The notes: generated from the sequence alone by a model not told the origin. A stretch of DNA of 38,205 nt from Actinomycetes bacterium (GCA_022601135.1 JAHZJB010000034.1:1-38205), one strand, 5' to 3'; positions 14,560-24,937 are shown, numbered from the stretch's first letter. Program-made: numbers and translations.

Positions 14560-14673
14560 CCTTCGCCAGATTGTCACTGCCGTGACGGCCGCCAGATTGT
14601 CACTGCCGTGACGGCCGCCAGATTGTCACTGCCGTGACGGCCGCCAGATTGTCACTGCCGTGACGGCCGCCAG
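14530..14673 (+). repeat. 26-bp tandem repeat forming a chain of overlapping minicistrons
   Basis: Five full units start at 14530, 14556, 14582, 14608 and 14634, plus a 14-nt partial unit at 14660. Units 3-5 are identical; units 1 and 2 differ by a few bases at their 5' ends. Every unit is a 9-codon ORF (MSAARLSLP, MTFARLSLP, then MTAARLSLP three times) whose TGA overlaps the GTG of the next as GTGA. The last GTG (14660) opens EthR. Each junction also sits in the inverted repeat GTCAC-TGCC-GTGAC (14547-14560 and every 26 bp on), which can fold as a hairpin with the GTG in its right arm. No purine-rich ribosome site occurs in the units. Confidence 0.9.
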
Positions 14674-15301
14674 CCAGACCCGGTCACCGCGGGGCCGGAG
14701 GGCCGCCCGCCCCTCCGGCGACGACCGGGAGCTGGCCATACTCGAGACCGCCGAACGCCTGCTCGAAGACCGATCACTGGCCGAAATCTCCGTCGACGAC
14801 CTGGCCAGGGGCGCCGGCATCTCACGACCAACCTTCTACTTCTATTTCGCGTCGAAGGACGCGGTGCTGCTGACACTGCTCGAGCGGGTGATCAGCGAGG
14901 CAGACGGCGCGCTGGAGCGGTTGATCACCGAGCGGCCCGCAGGTCGTCACGAAATCTGGCGCCACGGCATCAACGTCTTCTTTGAGACATTCGGCGCACA
15001 TCGTGCGGTATGCGCCGCGACAGTCGCTGCCAAGTCCGTCAACCCCGAGGCCCGCGAGCTTTGGGCCAGGTCGATGCAGCGGTGGATCGATCACATCGCC
15101 ACGGTCATCGAGGCCGAACGCGCTGCGGGAGCGGCGCCGGTGACGGTCCCGGCCGTGGAGTTGTCGACGGCCCTGAACCTGATGAACGAGGCGGTGATGG
15201 CGGCCGCCTTCGCGGGACATCAACCGTCGATCCCCGATAATCGCGTCCTGGACAGCCTGGCCCATGTCTGGACGGCGAGCATCTACGGCGACACACCCTG
15301 A
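14660..15301 (+). CDS. ethR: TetR-family repressor EthR
   Basis: A 213-residue repressor of ethA, close to Mtb EthR (216 residues). A flexible Arg-rich N-terminus (TRSPRGRRAARPSGDD) precedes the TetR helix-turn-helix (about 22-68, ISVDDLARGAGISRPTFYFYFASKDAV). The ligand-binding domain holds NVFFETFG and VELSTALNLMNEAVM, part of the hydrophobic tunnel that binds effectors. GTG 14660 is the only start that gives the full DNA-binding domain in the present sequence. It has no ribosome site and overlaps the stop of a 9-codon ORF, so translation should depend on termination and re-initiation through the repeat array upstream. Confidence 0.93.
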   Translation: MTAASQTRSPRGRRAARPSGDDRELAILETAERLLEDRSLAEISVDDLARGAGISRPTFYFYFASKDAVLLTLLERVISEADGALERLITERPAGRHEIWRHGINVFFETFGAHRAVCAATVAAKSVNPEARELWARSMQRWIDHIATVIEAERAAGAAPVTVPAVELSTALNLMNEAVMAAAFAGHQPSIPDNRVLDSLAHVWTASIYGDTP

Positions 15302-15404
15302 TCTGTCGACGCCCATCGGCCGGTAGGGGCGCTCGATGTTGCGGGTCGGGTCGCATCTGCAGAGATCAGCGGTGGCTTGGCGGCGCCGACGCTGCCTGCC
15401 TGAT

Positions 15405-16409
15405 TCAGCTATCCGCCCACGCCAGTAGCTTGTCGGCGGGCCACGTGTTGACGATCCGGTCGGCGGCCAGGCCGGCCTCAAGTGCGCGCTGGGCACCATA
15501 GCCGAGGAAGTCGAGCTGGCCGGGGGCATGAGAATCGGTGTCGATGGAGAACACGCAGCCCATGTCCATCGCCAGCTTCAGCAGGCGCGTGGGCGGGTCC
15601 CGTCGCTCCGGGCGGGAGTTGATCTCGACGGCGGTCCCGTTGTCGCGGCAGGCACTGAAGACCTTTTCGGCGTCGAACTTCGACTCGGGACGTGTTCCGC
15701 GGGCACCGGACACCAGCCGGCCGGTGCAGTGGCCGAGCACGTCGGTGTGCGGGTTGGCCACCGCCCGGAGCAGGCGGCGCGTCATCGCGGTTGGGTCCAT
15801 CGCAAGTTTCGAGTGCACGCTCGCGACGACGACATCGAGCCTCTCGAGCAACTCCGGCTCCTGATCCAGCGAGCCATCATCGAGGATGTCGACCTCGACC
15901 CCGGTGAGAATCCGCATCGGCCAAACCTTTTCGCGGAGTTCGTCAATGACGTCGAGCTGACGGCGAAGCCGCTCCGGGGTCAGCCCATTGGCGATGCGCA
16001 GCCGTGGGGAATGATCGGTCAGCGCGCAGTACTCATGGCCGAGATCGCGCGCGGTCATCATCATCTCCCCGATGGGCGCCGACCCGTCGGACCAATTTGA
16101 ATGCACGTGCAGGTCGCCGCGCAACGCGGTACGGAGTTGCCCACCGCCAAGATCGGCGGCTGATTCGCGAAGTTCGATCAGCGCGTCGGGTTCGCGGCCC
16201 TCCCAAGCCTGGGCGATGACCCTCGCCGTCTTGGGGCCGACTTTCGGCAGCGTCTGCCAGGTGTTGGCGGTGCCATGCCGTTCCCGCTGAGCGCCGGTCA
16301 GTGCCTCGATCACGTCGGCGGCGTTGCGGTAGGCCATCACCCTGCGGGAGTCCTCGCGGGCGCGGTCCTTGTAGTAGGCGATCTGACGCAGCGCGACCAC
16401 CGGGTCCAT
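15405..16409 (-). CDS. HhH-PHP domain protein (Rv3856c-like)
   Basis: A 334-residue protein. The N-terminal ~95 residues are helix-hairpin-helix modules as in family X polymerases (TLPKVGPKTARVIAQAWEG), followed by a PHP phosphoesterase domain. PHP metal motifs are GDLHVHSNWSDG, YCALTDHSPRL, GVEVDILDDG, VVASVHS, DVLGHCTG and the final SIDTDSHAPGQL. It looks like the C-terminal nuclease part of bacterial PolX without the polymerase palm, so a DNA-end phosphoesterase or exonuclease is inferred. ATG 16409 starts the HhH region; the upstream in-frame part lacks similarity. No clear -10 or ribosome site is seen. Its 3' end faces that of ethR. Confidence 0.82.
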   Translation of the reverse strand: MDPVVALRQIAYYKDRAREDSRRVMAYRNAADVIEALTGAQRERHGTANTWQTLPKVGPKTARVIAQAWEGREPDALIELRESAADLGGGQLRTALRGDLHVHSNWSDGSAPIGEMMMTARDLGHEYCALTDHSPRLRIANGLTPERLRRQLDVIDELREKVWPMRILTGVEVDILDDGSLDQEPELLERLDVVVASVHSKLAMDPTAMTRRLLRAVANPHTDVLGHCTGRLVSGARGTRPESKFDAEKVFSACRDNGTAVEINSRPERRDPPTRLLKLAMDMGCVFSIDTDSHAPGQLDFLGYGAQRALEAGLAADRIVNTWPADKLLAWADS

Positions 16410-16842
16410 GGGCTCAAGTGTGCCCCAGCCCCGCAGCGAACCGGAGAGTGAAACACAGGTTGATAACGATTCGGCAAACACACCGCCGGGCGATGGCAGC
16501 GCGCCGCGAAACGCTACCCGCTAGTTCGCTAGACGCTGTAGCGGAGGAGTTCGTCGGGGGTGATCAGCCGTTCGGCCTTCGCGGGAAACTCGCGACACTT
16601 GACCGGGTGGCGGAACAATAACCAGGCCATTCGCCCTGGCCGGTACCGGGAAATCGGGTTTATACGCACGGTGATTCTCCTGCGGCGTTCCAATAACTGG
16701 ACCGGGGGCTACTTTACCGCAGCGCCCTCACCAAGTCATTAGATACCCCCGGGCTGGCAAACTGCCGGAGGCACGCCGTACATGGGTCGGAAGTTTTTGA
16801 AGTGGCCAGAGTGACTCTTGTTACCCGAGCCGGAGCCGACGG
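16410..16842. other. Intergenic region between gltD and the PHP gene
   Basis: 433 bases. Apart from the 46-residue gene and its promoter (minus strand), I see no coding region. The right part (16717-16842) may hold the gltD terminator, but no convincing T-tailed hairpin is visible. Confidence 0.5.
16529..16669 (-). CDS. 46-residue small protein (Rv3857c position)
   Basis: A short gene between gltD and the PHP gene on the same strand. GTG 16669 has AGGAGA (16681-16676) at an ideal 6-nt distance, and upstream TAAAGT (16716-16711) can serve as its own -10. The product is basic and begins MRINPISRYRPGRMAWLLF, with a middle HPVKCREFPAKAERLITPDE. It has no clear membrane segment and no family I recognise. 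The position matches the small Mtb gene Rv3857c; similarity was not tested. ATG at 16630 would give a 33-residue form. Confidence 0.55.
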   Translation of the reverse strand: MRINPISRYRPGRMAWLLFRHPVKCREFPAKAERLITPDELLRYSV

Positions 16843-18309
16843 TTACCGCTGAGGCAGCGTGGTGGGCTTGATCGGCGTCGGCAGCGCCGACCGTCCCATC
16901 AAATAGCGGTCTACTCCGGCCGCAGCTGCCCGACCCTCGGCAATTGCCCACACGATCAGGGACTGACCGCGTCCCATGTCACCGGCCACGTACACGCCGG
17001 GCACCGAGGTGGTGAATGCGTCGTCGCGCGCCACGTTGCCGCGCTCGTCGAGTTCGACCCTGAGGTCGGCGAGCAGACCTGCCGGCTCCGGGCCGGTGAA
17101 GCCCATGGCCAGCAAGACGAGGTCGGCATCCAACTCGAAGTCGGTACCATCGATCTTCTCGAACCTGCCGGATCGCATCTCCACTTCGTGACCGCGCAAA
17201 CCGGTGACACGCCCGTCCTGGCCCAGGAAATGCTCGGTGTTCACCGAGTACACCCGCTCGCCGCCCTCCTCATGCGCCGAACTGACCCGGAACATCAACG
17301 GATAGGTCGGCCACGGTGTCGACTGGGCGCGTGATTCCGGGGGGCGCGGCATGATCTCGAACTGGTGCACACCCTCCGCTCCCTGGCGGTGCGCCGTTCC
17401 CAAGCAGTCCGCGCCGGTGTCGCCGCCGCCGATGATGACCACTTTTTTCCCTTTGGCGGTGATCGGCGGCTGTCCATCCTCATCAGCGACCGGATCACCC
17501 AGCTGAACCCGGTTGGCCCACGGCAGGTACTCCATGGCCTGATGGATTCCGTCGAGTTCACGGCCGGGGATGGGTAGCTCCCGGCGGACCGTCGCACCGC
17601 CTGCCAGCACCACCGCATCGAAATCCGCACGCAGTTGATGCGCGGTTATGTCCGTGCCGACGTTCACTCCGGTGCGGAACTGGGTGCCTTCGGCACGCAT
17701 CTGATCGAGGCGCCGGTCGATATGGCGCTTCTCCATCTTGAACTCCGGAATCCCGTAACGCAGCAGGCCACCGATGCGGTCATCCCGCTCGAACACAGTA
17801 ACGGTGTGTCCGGCCCGCGTCAGTTGCTGAGCCGCAGCCAAACCCGCGGGCCCCGACCCGACTACCGCGACGGTCTTGCCGGTCAGCCGGCCAGGCGGCA
17901 GCGGTACGACCCACCCCTCTGCGAAGGCCTTGTCGATGATCTCCACCTCGACCTGCTTGATGGTCACCGGATCCTGGTTGATACCAAGAACACAGGACCC
18001 TTCACAGGGGGCGGGGCACAGTCGGCCGGTGAACTCCGGAAAATTGTTGGTCGCATGCAGCCGCTCGATGGCATCATGCCAACGCCCGGTTCGCACTTGG
18101 TCGTTCCACTCCGGAATGAGGTTGCCCAGCGGACACCCGTTGTGACAGAACGGGATACCGCAGTCCATGCAGCGGCTCGCTTGCACCTTGAGGGCGTCGT
18201 GGGCGAAGTCCTGATAGACCTCTTTCCAATCCCGCAGACGCAGGTCCACCGGCCGCCGCTGCGGGGTCTCACGGTGGGTGTGCTTCAGAAAGCCGCGCGC
18301 GTCAACCAC
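16843..18309 (-). CDS. gltD: Glutamate synthase small subunit
   Basis: A 488-residue NADPH-oxidising subunit of glutamate synthase. Electrons pass from NADPH through FAD and two 4Fe-4S clusters to GltB. Cluster ligands are in [18 protein letters not shown] and [18 protein letters not shown] binds at [17 protein letters not shown] and NADPH at [17 protein letters not shown]. The C-terminal [17 protein letters not shown] closes the FAD site. GTG 18309 overlaps the gltB stop by 8 nt and gives exactly the length of Mtb GltD, so it is chosen over the longer reading. Operon gltB-gltD. Confidence 0.96.
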   Translation of the reverse strand: MVDARGFLKHTHRETPQRRPVDLRLRDWKEVYQDFAHDALKVQASRCMDCGIPFCHNGCPLGNLIPEWNDQVRTGRWHDAIERLHATNNFPEFTGRLCPAPCEGSCVLGINQDPVTIKQVEVEIIDKAFAEGWVVPLPPGRLTGKTVAVVGSGPAGLAAAQQLTRAGHTVTVFERDDRIGGLLRYGIPEFKMEKRHIDRRLDQMRAEGTQFRTGVNVGTDITAHQLRADFDAVVLAGGATVRRELPIPGRELDGIHQAMEYLPWANRVQLGDPVADEDGQPPITAKGKKVVIIGGGDTGADCLGTAHRQGAEGVHQFEIMPRPPESRAQSTPWPTYPLMFRVSSAHEEGGERVYSVNTEHFLGQDGRVTGLRGHEVEMRSGRFEKIDGTDFELDADLVLLAMGFTGPEPAGLLADLRVELDERGNVARDDAFTTSVPGVYVAGDMGRGQSLIVWAIAEGRAAAAGVDRYLMGRSALPTPIKPTTLPQR

Positions 18310-21300
18310 TTGCGGCCGCCATGATCGCCTCGTCAATCTTGTCTTCGGTGTCGCCCCGTGCTTCAGCCTCAGCGATCGCCTGCAAGACCCGCTTGTAATC
18401 GCGCGGCATCACTTTCTTGAAATGTCTCATCGTTGATTCCGGCCCATCCCATCCAGCTAGAACTCGTTGACCCAGTGCCGAATCCGTCGCATCCACGTGC
18501 GCCTGGATCATGTCGCGAAGCCACAGAGCCTCTTCGGACACGGGGCCGTCGAGCACTTCGATATCCACCATTCCAGCGTTGAGGTTGTCGGCAAGCAGAT
18601 CGTCGGGGTCGTAAACGTAGCCGATGCCACCGGACATACCCGCCGCGAAGTTCCTGCCGGTCGGACCGAGGACGACAACCCGGCCGCCGGTCATGTATTC
18701 GCAGCCGTGGTCGCCGACCCCTTCGACGACCGCGTGCGCGCCCGAGTTGCGCACCGCGAAGCGTTCGCCCACCTGCCCGCGCAGGAACATCCGACCGCTG
18801 GTGGCGCCGAACAGGATCACGTTGCCGGCGATGATGTTGTCCTCGGCCACGTAATCTACGGGGGCATCGTCAGGCGGCCGGATTACCACCTGCCCCCCCG
18901 ACAGACCCTTCCCGACGTAGTCGTTGGCGTCGCCGTACACCCGCAGCGTGATGCCGTTGGGCACGAACGCTCCGAAGCTGTTGCCTGCCGAACCTTCGAA
19001 GGTGATGTCGATGGTCCCGTCCGGAAGTCCTTTCCCGCCATAGGCCTTCGTCACCTCATGGCCGAGCATCGTGCCGACCGTGCGATTGACATTGGTGATC
19101 GTCGTGGAAAAACGGACGGGCGACGCGGAGTCGAGAGCTTCTCGACATTGCGCGATCAGTTGCTGGTCGAGCGCCTTGTCCAAGCCGTGGTCCTGCCGAG
19201 AGCTGCAGTAGAAGTCCTGGTTCATGAAGGCAGATTCGGGCTCGTACAGCACCGGGGTCAGGTCCAGCTTGTGGGCCTTCCAGTGCCGGGCGGCCGCCGC
19301 CGTGTCGAGTGACCCAACCTGCCCGACCATCTCGTTTACGGTGCGGAATCCCAACTGTGCCATCAGTTCCCGAACTTCCTCAGCGATGTACATGAAGAAA
19401 TTCTCGACGAACTCGGGCTTTGCGTCGAACCGCTCGCGCAGCAACGGGTTCTGGGTGGCCACGCCGACCGGACAGGTATCGAGATGACAAACCCGCATCA
19501 TGACGCAGCCGACCACCACCAGCGGCGCGGTGGCGAAGCCGAACTCCTCGGCACCCAGCAACGCGGCCATCACCACGTCGCGTCCGGTCTTGAGCTGGCC
19601 GTCCACCTGCACCACGATCCGGTCCCGAAGTCCGTTCAGCAGCAGCGTCTGTTGCGTCTCGGCGAGGCCGAGTTCCCACGGCGCGCCGGCATGCTTCTGC
19701 GACGTGAGCGGGGTGGCGCCGGTGCCACCATCATGCCCGGAGATCAGTACCACGTCGGCGTGCGCCTTGGACACCCCCGCCGCAACCGTGCCGACACCGT
19801 TCTCGCTCACCAGTTTCACGTGCACCCGCGCCTGCGGGTTCGCATTCTTCAGATCGTGGATCAACTGGGCGAGATCTTCGATCGAGTAGATGTCGTGGTG
19901 GGGTGGCGGAGAGATCAACCCGACCCCGGGCGTGGAATGGCGGACTTCAGCCACCCAGGGATACACCTTGTTGCCGGGAAGTTGTCCGCCCTCGCCGGGT
20001 TTGGCGCCTTGGGCCATCTTGATCTGGATGTCGGTGCAGTTGGACAGGTAGTGGCTTGTCACTCCGAACCGGCCGGAGGCTACCTGCTTGATGGCGCTGC
20101 GCCGCCAATCACCGTTGTCGTCGTGCTCGAATCGCGCGACCGCCTCACCGCCCTCACCGGAGTTGGAGCGTCCACCGAGGCGGTTCATAGCCACAGCGAG
20201 GGTCTCGTGGGCTTCGGCGGAGATCGAGCCGTAGCTCATCGCTCCCGTCGAGAAACGCTTGACGATCTCGCTTGCCGGTTCGACCTCCTCGAGCGGAACG
20301 GGTGGTCGAACGGCTCCGTCACCGGTGCGGAACTTGAGCAGCCCGCGCAGGGACGCCATCCGCTCGCTCTGGTCATCGACCAGAGCGGTGTACTCCTTGA
20401 AGATCGAATACTGCCCGGTACGTGTCGAGTGCTGAAGCTTGAACACCGTGTCCGGGTTGAACAGGTGATACTCGCCCTCGCGACGCCACTGGTACTCACC
20501 ACCGACCTCGAGCTCACGGTGGGCCCGCTCGTCGGGCCGGTCCAGGTAGGCCAGTGCGTGCCGGGCGGCGACGTCAGCGGCGATGTCGTCCAGATCGATA
20601 CCACCGACCGCGCAGGTCAGGCCGGTGAAGTGCTCGTCGAGTACCGACTGGCTGATGCCGATGGCCTGGAACAACTGGGCTCCGGTGTAGGACGCGAGCG
20701 TCGAGATGCCCATCTTGGACATCACCTTGAGCACACCCTTGCCGGCCGCCTTGACGTAATTGGCCTTGGCTCGATCACTGGAAATACCGGCGATCAATCC
20801 GCGGTCGACCATGTCCTCGATGGACTCGAACGCCATGTAGGGATTGATCGCCGCGGCGCCGAATCCCACCAGGCACGCCATGTGGTGCACTTCGCGGGCG
20901 TCGCCACTCTCGACCACCAGTCCGACCTGGGTGCGGGTGCGTTCGCGCACCAGGTGGTGGTGCACCGTCGACACGCTCAGCAGCGATGGAATCGGTGCGA
21001 ACTGCTCGTTGGACTCACGGTCGGACAACACGATGATGCGAGCGCCGTCACGGATTGCCGCCGACACCTTCGCCCGGACGTTGTCCAATGCCTCTGCCAG
21101 CCCGCGTCCGCCCCGATTGACCGGGTACAGGCAGCGCACGACCGCGGCACGCAATCCGTGCTTGTGGCCGCGGATCTCATGGTCGGGGTCGACACAGATC
21201 AGCTTGGACAACTCAGCATTGCGCAGAATCGGCTGCGGCAGCACGATCTGGCGGCACGACTCGGCACCCGGGTTGAGCAGATCGCCCTCCGGACCGACCG

Positions 21301-22927
21301 TGCCCGAAAGACTGGTCACCACTTCCTCGCGGATCGCGTCCAGCGGCGGGTTGGTGACCTGGGCGAACAATTGCTGAAAGTAGTCGTAGAACATCCGCGG
21401 GCGCGCCGACAGCACCGCGACCGGGGTGTCGGTGCCCATCGACCCAAGCGCTTCCGCGCCCGTGCGGGCCATCGGCGCGACCAGTAGATTCAGCTCCTCG
21501 TAGGTGTAGCCGAAGGCCTGCTGGCGCAGAACGACTCGGTGGTGCGGCATCCGTACGTAGTCACCGGCGGGCAGCTCGTCGACGTTGAACAGGCCGGCGT
21601 CGAGCCACTCGCGGTAGGGCTGGGCAGCGGCCAATTCGGCCTTGATTTCCTCGTCGGCCACGATTCGGCCCTGCGCGGTGTCGACGAGGAACATGCGGCC
21701 GGGCTGTAGGCGCATCTTCTTGATGACGGTGGCCGGATCGATGTCCAGGACGCCGGCCTCCGACGCCATCACCACCAGACCGTCACTGGTCACCCAGATG
21801 CGGGAGGGGCGAAGACCGTTGCGGTCCAGCACCGCGCCGATGACGGTCCCGTCGGTGAAGCACACCGATGCCGGCCCGTCCCACGGCTCCATCAGCGAGG
21901 CGTGATACTCGTAGAAAGCTCTGCGGGCCGGGTCCATCGACTCGTGCCGCTCCCAGGCTTCCGGGATCATCATCAGTACGGCGTGCGGCAAGCTGCGGCC
22001 GCCGAGGTGCAGCAACTCGAGCACCTCGTCGAAGCGGGCGGTGTCGGAGGCTCCCGGAGTACACACGGGAACGATCTGCTCGAGATCCTTTCCGCCGAAG
22101 GCGTCGGTCTTTATCAGCGCTTCCCGGGCCCGCATCCAGTTCTCGTTGCCGGTGACGGTGTTGATCTCACCGTTGTGCGCCACCCGGCGGAAGGGATGCG
22201 CCAGCGGCCACGACGGGAAGGTGTTGGTGGAGAACCGCGAGTGCACGATGCCCAGCGCGCTGGTGAGCCGCTCATCCTGCAGGTCAAGATAAAACGTCCG
22301 CAGCTGGGGCGTGGTCAGCATCCCCTTGTACACGAATGTCTGACCGGAAAGGCTTGGAAAGTAGACCGTTTCGCGACCCGGCCCGTCTTGGCCAGGCCCC
22401 TTGGTGCCGAGTTCATGTTCGGCGCGTTTGCGCACCACGTAGGCCCGGCGCTCCAAGTCCATCCCCGACGCGCCCGCGATGAACACCTGACGGAAGGTCG
22501 GCATCGCGTCGCGGGCCAGGGCGCCCAGCGACGAATCGTCGGTGGGCACGTCCCGCCATCCGATGACGTGCAGGCCCTCGGCTTCGGCGATCTTCTCCAC
22601 CGCCTGACACGCAATTGCGGCGTCCTTGGACGACTGTGGCAGGAAAGCGATACCGGTGGCATAGCTGCCCGGCTCAGGAAGCGCGAATCCCTCCGTCTTG
22701 CACACGGCCCGGAAATACTCGTCGGGCACCTGCAGAAGGATGCCGGCGCCGTCTCCAGTGTTCGGCTCCGCGCCCTGGGCCCCCCGGTGCTCAAGGTTCA
22801 GCAACGCGGTGATGGCCTTGTCGACGATGTCGCGGGTACGGCGACCGTGCATGTCCGCAACCATCGCCACGCCGCACGCATCGTGCTCGAACGCGGGGTT
22901 GTACAGCCCTTGACTGCTGGGCGCCAT
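18302..22927 (-). CDS. gltB: Glutamate synthase large subunit
   Basis: A 1541-residue subunit that makes two glutamates from glutamine and 2-oxoglutarate. A 17-residue propeptide precedes Cys18 (HDACGVAMV), the class II amidotransferase nucleophile. The glutaminase domain (about 18-430) is followed by the central domain, the FMN synthase domain ([25 protein letters not shown]), the 3Fe-4S cysteines at about 1139-1150 ([15 protein letters not shown]) and the C-terminal GXGXG helix ([20 protein letters not shown]). ATG 22927 is chosen over GTG 22933 by the spacing to AGGTAGGTGGG upstream. Together with GltD it assimilates ammonia captured by glutamine synthetase. Confidence 0.97.
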   Translation of the reverse strand: MAPSSQGLYNPAFEHDACGVAMVADMHGRRTRDIVDKAITALLNLEHRGAQGAEPNTGDGAGILLQVPDEYFRAVCKTEGFALPEPGSYATGIAFLPQSSKDAAIACQAVEKIAEAEGLHVIGWRDVPTDDSSLGALARDAMPTFRQVFIAGASGMDLERRAYVVRKRAEHELGTKGPGQDGPGRETVYFPSLSGQTFVYKGMLTTPQLRTFYLDLQDERLTSALGIVHSRFSTNTFPSWPLAHPFRRVAHNGEINTVTGNENWMRAREALIKTDAFGGKDLEQIVPVCTPGASDTARFDEVLELLHLGGRSLPHAVLMMIPEAWERHESMDPARRAFYEYHASLMEPWDGPASVCFTDGTVIGAVLDRNGLRPSRIWVTSDGLVVMASEAGVLDIDPATVIKKMRLQPGRMFLVDTAQGRIVADEEIKAELAAAQPYREWLDAGLFNVDELPAGDYVRMPHHRVVLRQQAFGYTYEELNLLVAPMARTGAEALGSMGTDTPVAVLSARPRMFYDYFQQLFAQVTNPPLDAIREEVVTSLSGTVGPEGDLLNPGAESCRQIVLPQPILRNAELSKLICVDPDHEIRGHKHGLRAAVVRCLYPVNRGGRGLAEALDNVRAKVSAAIRDGARIIVLSDRESNEQFAPIPSLLSVSTVHHHLVRERTRTQVGLVVESGDAREVHHMACLVGFGAAAINPYMAFESIEDMVDRGLIAGISSDRAKANYVKAAGKGVLKVMSKMGISTLASYTGAQLFQAIGISQSVLDEHFTGLTCAVGGIDLDDIAADVAARHALAYLDRPDERAHRELEVGGEYQWRREGEYHLFNPDTVFKLQHSTRTGQYSIFKEYTALVDDQSERMASLRGLLKFRTGDGAVRPPVPLEEVEPASEIVKRFSTGAMSYGSISAEAHETLAVAMNRLGGRSNSGEGGEAVARFEHDDNGDWRRSAIKQVASGRFGVTSHYLSNCTDIQIKMAQGAKPGEGGQLPGNKVYPWVAEVRHSTPGVGLISPPPHHDIYSIEDLAQLIHDLKNANPQARVHVKLVSENGVGTVAAGVSKAHADVVLISGHDGGTGATPLTSQKHAGAPWELGLAETQQTLLLNGLRDRIVVQVDGQLKTGRDVVMAALLGAEEFGFATAPLVVVGCVMMRVCHLDTCPVGVATQNPLLRERFDAKPEFVENFFMYIAEEVRELMAQLGFRTVNEMVGQVGSLDTAAAARHWKAHKLDLTPVLYEPESAFMNQDFYCSSRQDHGLDKALDQQLIAQCREALDSASPVRFSTTITNVNRTVGTMLGHEVTKAYGGKGLPDGTIDITFEGSAGNSFGAFVPNGITLRVYGDANDYVGKGLSGGQVVIRPPDDAPVDYVAEDNIIAGNVILFGATSGRMFLRGQVGERFAVRNSGAHAVVEGVGDHGCEYMTGGRVVVLGPTGRNFAAGMSGGIGYVYDPDDLLADNLNAGMVDIEVLDGPVSEEALWLRDMIQAHVDATDSALGQRVLAGWDGPESTMRHFKKVMPRDYKRVLQAIAEAEARGDTEDKIDEAIMAAASG

Positions 22928-23380
22928 TCCCACCTACCTTATTAGTGCACAGTCGTCACGGAGTCGCACGGACGGCAACCGTCGACGAGAGCGTTAGCCA
23001 GTCTGGCCAGGGGGGAGCCTTCGTGCAGCGCCGAACGACGGTCCATCTCCCACTCGCCACGAGCGAAGAAAACGATATGACAACGGGCCCCTGACATGCC
23101 AACTTAGTCCAAGCTAATCGAACTCGCCAGGTGCTCGACGGCCGGACGGCGCCCGCCCCCGGGTCCAGGTCGAATAACGTTGCCGCGGAACTTTTTTCAC
23201 TGCGCCTACCGCCGGGAAAAATCGGTGGGTGACGGATCACACCACAGATCCTTCTCGGACAGATGTTTGCTATATAGCCTCACTTACCGTCCTGGACTGG
23301 GGTGACACCCTCCAGTGAATTTGCCCAAAAAGCTTACCTGGATTCTTAGGAATCGGCGGGGGTCCTCGGCCCGATGCCCA
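22928..23380 (-). promoter_or_regulatory. gltB upstream region
   Basis: 453 bases, AT-richer than its surroundings in part. On the minus strand TTGGCA (23102-23097), a 19-bp spacer and TATCGT (23077-23072) form a candidate promoter. A 34-codon leader ORF (23046-22942) lies downstream of it. The palindrome GCTATATAGC (23270-23279) is notable. No clear GlnR site was found by eye. Confidence 0.35.
22942..23046 (-). CDS. Possible 34-residue gltB leader peptide
   Basis: ATG 23046 follows GAGTGGGAG closely. The ORF runs to TAA 22944-22942, 14 nt before the gltB ATG. The product starts MDRRSALHEGSPLARLANAL and carries a CxxC (GCRPCDS) near the end. It lies just after a candidate promoter, so a leader peptide that affects gltB translation is conceivable. 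Codon third positions are about 73% GC, less than the neighbours, so this may be chance. Confidence 0.3.
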   Translation of the reverse strand: MDRRSALHEGSPLARLANALVDGCRPCDSVTTVH

Positions 23381-24307
23381 TCACATTTCGGACAGATTCG
23401 GTATGGGCGAGCGCGGGCCGAAACGGGGTTTGACCGCAAGACCGCTGGCTTCCAGCAGCCGCACCGCCCGGTGCCGGTGCGGGCGCAGCGGCTCGAGCAG
23501 CTCGATCATCTGCGGGTCGCCGATCGGATGCCCGAGCAGACTCCAGCCGACCATCTTGGCCAGGTGATAATCGCCCACGGACAAAGCGTCGGCGTCGCCA
23601 AACGCCCGTTGCACCGTTTCGGCAGCGGTCCACTCCCCCACACCGGGCATGGCCATCAGCGCGTGGCGGGCCGCTTCGGCCGAGCGGTTGGCCAACCTTT
23701 CCAGCGCCTCGGCACGCTGGGCGCACCCCACCATGGTGCGGGCCCGGCCGGGGTCGACATTGGCGATGTGGAACTCCCAGGACGGAATCCTGCGCCAGGC
23801 ATCTGCCGACGGGGGCACCCGCAGATGAGCCGGTGCCGGGCCTGGCGCCGGCGCCCCGTACTTGGTGACCAGTCTGCGCCAGGCCCGATGAGCATCCTTC
23901 CCGTGGACCCGCTGTTCCAGCACCGCGGGCAAGAGCGACTCCAGCACCAGTCCGGTGCGACCGAGACGCAGATGTGGGACGCGACGCTGGGCCTTGGCGA
24001 TGGTCGGCTCCGTGGGGCGAAACGCGGTCGCGTCATCGTGGGCACCCAACAGAGCGGGCAGCGCCTCGGCGAACTCCGCCGCGCCGGGCCCCCACGCTTC
24101 GCAGTCGACTAAGTCGGGCCCACCCCGGCAGATGCGGGCGGTGACGGCCCCGCTGCGCAGCCGACTGGTCCGCCAGATGGACCCGTCGGCATCGTCGTGA
24201 TAGCACGGGTCTCCCCTGCCCCGCCGTAGCGGTGACAGCGTCAGATCCGGACGGGCGGGTCCAGCGAAAACCACGCTGGCCGAGCTGCGACTCACGACCT
24301 CATTCAA
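23381..24307 (-). CDS. DNA-3-methyladenine glycosylase, AlkA/HhH-GPD family
   Basis: A 308-residue base-excision enzyme. The HhH-GPD core is seen in ALMAMPGVGEWTAAETVQRAFGD followed by the catalytic Asp in ALSVGDYHLAKMVGW. No iron-sulphur Cys cluster follows, as expected for AlkA-type enzymes rather than Nth/MutY. The N-terminal ~110 residues correspond to the AlkA beta domain. It would remove alkylated purines from DNA. TTG 24307 and GTG 24295 are both possible starts; the second has GAGGTC just before it. Divergent from the SRPBCC gene. Confidence 0.82.
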   Translation of the reverse strand: MNEVVSRSSASVVFAGPARPDLTLSPLRRGRGDPCYHDDADGSIWRTSRLRSGAVTARICRGGPDLVDCEAWGPGAAEFAEALPALLGAHDDATAFRPTEPTIAKAQRRVPHLRLGRTGLVLESLLPAVLEQRVHGKDAHRAWRRLVTKYGAPAPGPAPAHLRVPPSADAWRRIPSWEFHIANVDPGRARTMVGCAQRAEALERLANRSAEAARHALMAMPGVGEWTAAETVQRAFGDADALSVGDYHLAKMVGWSLLGHPIGDPQMIELLEPLRPHRHRAVRLLEASGLAVKPRFGPRSPIPNLSEM

Positions 24308-24370
24308 CTACCCCTGGACGACAGCGCCGTGCTGGCGGCCGACCGATACCCCGACCGATAACATGGGGCC

Positions 24371-24844
24371 ATGGCCCCCTCGGCAGCTCCTGACGCACAC
24401 GGATCCGTCACGATCAGCGCCGACGCCGCCGCGGTCTACGCGCTCATCACCGACCTCGCCACGATGGCGTCACTGGCCGAAGAGACCGAGGCCATGCGGT
24501 GGCGCAAGGGAAACGCAGCAACCCCGGGAGCGGTGTTCACCGGAAGCAACCGCAACGGCTCACGGACCTGGACCACGAAGTGCACGGTAACCGCCGCCGA
24601 CCCGGGTCGGTCGTTCGCGTTCGACGTTCATTCCGCCGGCATCATCCCAATCTCCCACTGGCGCTACGACATCGAGCCGACCGATGGCGGCTGCACGGTC
24701 ACCGAGTCGACATGGGACCGCCGGCCCCGGTGGATACTCAAGCCCGCCGCGATGACCACGGGCATCAGCGACCGCACCGGGGCCAACACCGAGCACATCA
24801 GGCTGACTTTGCAACGGCTCAAGGAGCGCGCCGAGGCCGGTTAG
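24371..24844 (+). CDS. SRPBCC (START-like) family protein
   Basis: A 157-residue protein with the polyketide-cyclase/START-like fold: VTISADAAAVYALITDLATM at the N-terminus, a central GSRTWTTKCTVTAADPGRSFAF strand pair, WRYDIEPTDGGCTVTES, and a long C-terminal helix (TGANTEHIRLTLQRLKERAE). Such proteins bind hydrophobic ligands. No substrate can be named. ATG 24371 has TAACAT (24359-24364) 6 nt upstream, a leaderless start. Followed by the MFS gene on the same strand, 93 nt away with its own promoter. Confidence 0.85.
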   Translation: MAPSAAPDAHGSVTISADAAAVYALITDLATMASLAEETEAMRWRKGNAATPGAVFTGSNRNGSRTWTTKCTVTAADPGRSFAFDVHSAGIIPISHWRYDIEPTDGGCTVTESTWDRRPRWILKPAAMTTGISDRTGANTEHIRLTLQRLKERAEAG

Positions 24845-24937
24845 TGAGTATCGAGCGGCCGCTCGAGCGGGGCGCTGGTTCTGGTGGCCGCAACAGGGCG
24901 GACAGGGGGCATCTCGGCAAGCCCTTAGGCTGAAGCC

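Noticed and set aside
14530..14673. Tandem repeat before ethR as a CRISPR array
   Set aside because: The units are directly contiguous with no unique spacers, and no cas genes are present.
19484..21487. Long plus-strand open frame opposite gltB
   Set aside because: It lies entirely inside gltB, has a low-complexity His/Arg/Gly-rich product and no ribosome site. Long antisense frames are expected in GC-rich coding DNA.
22956..23240. 94-codon minus-strand open frame upstream of gltB
   Set aside because: No ribosome site, no -10 in a suitable place and a composition unlike neighbouring proteins; the 34-codon frame beside gltB is the better candidate.
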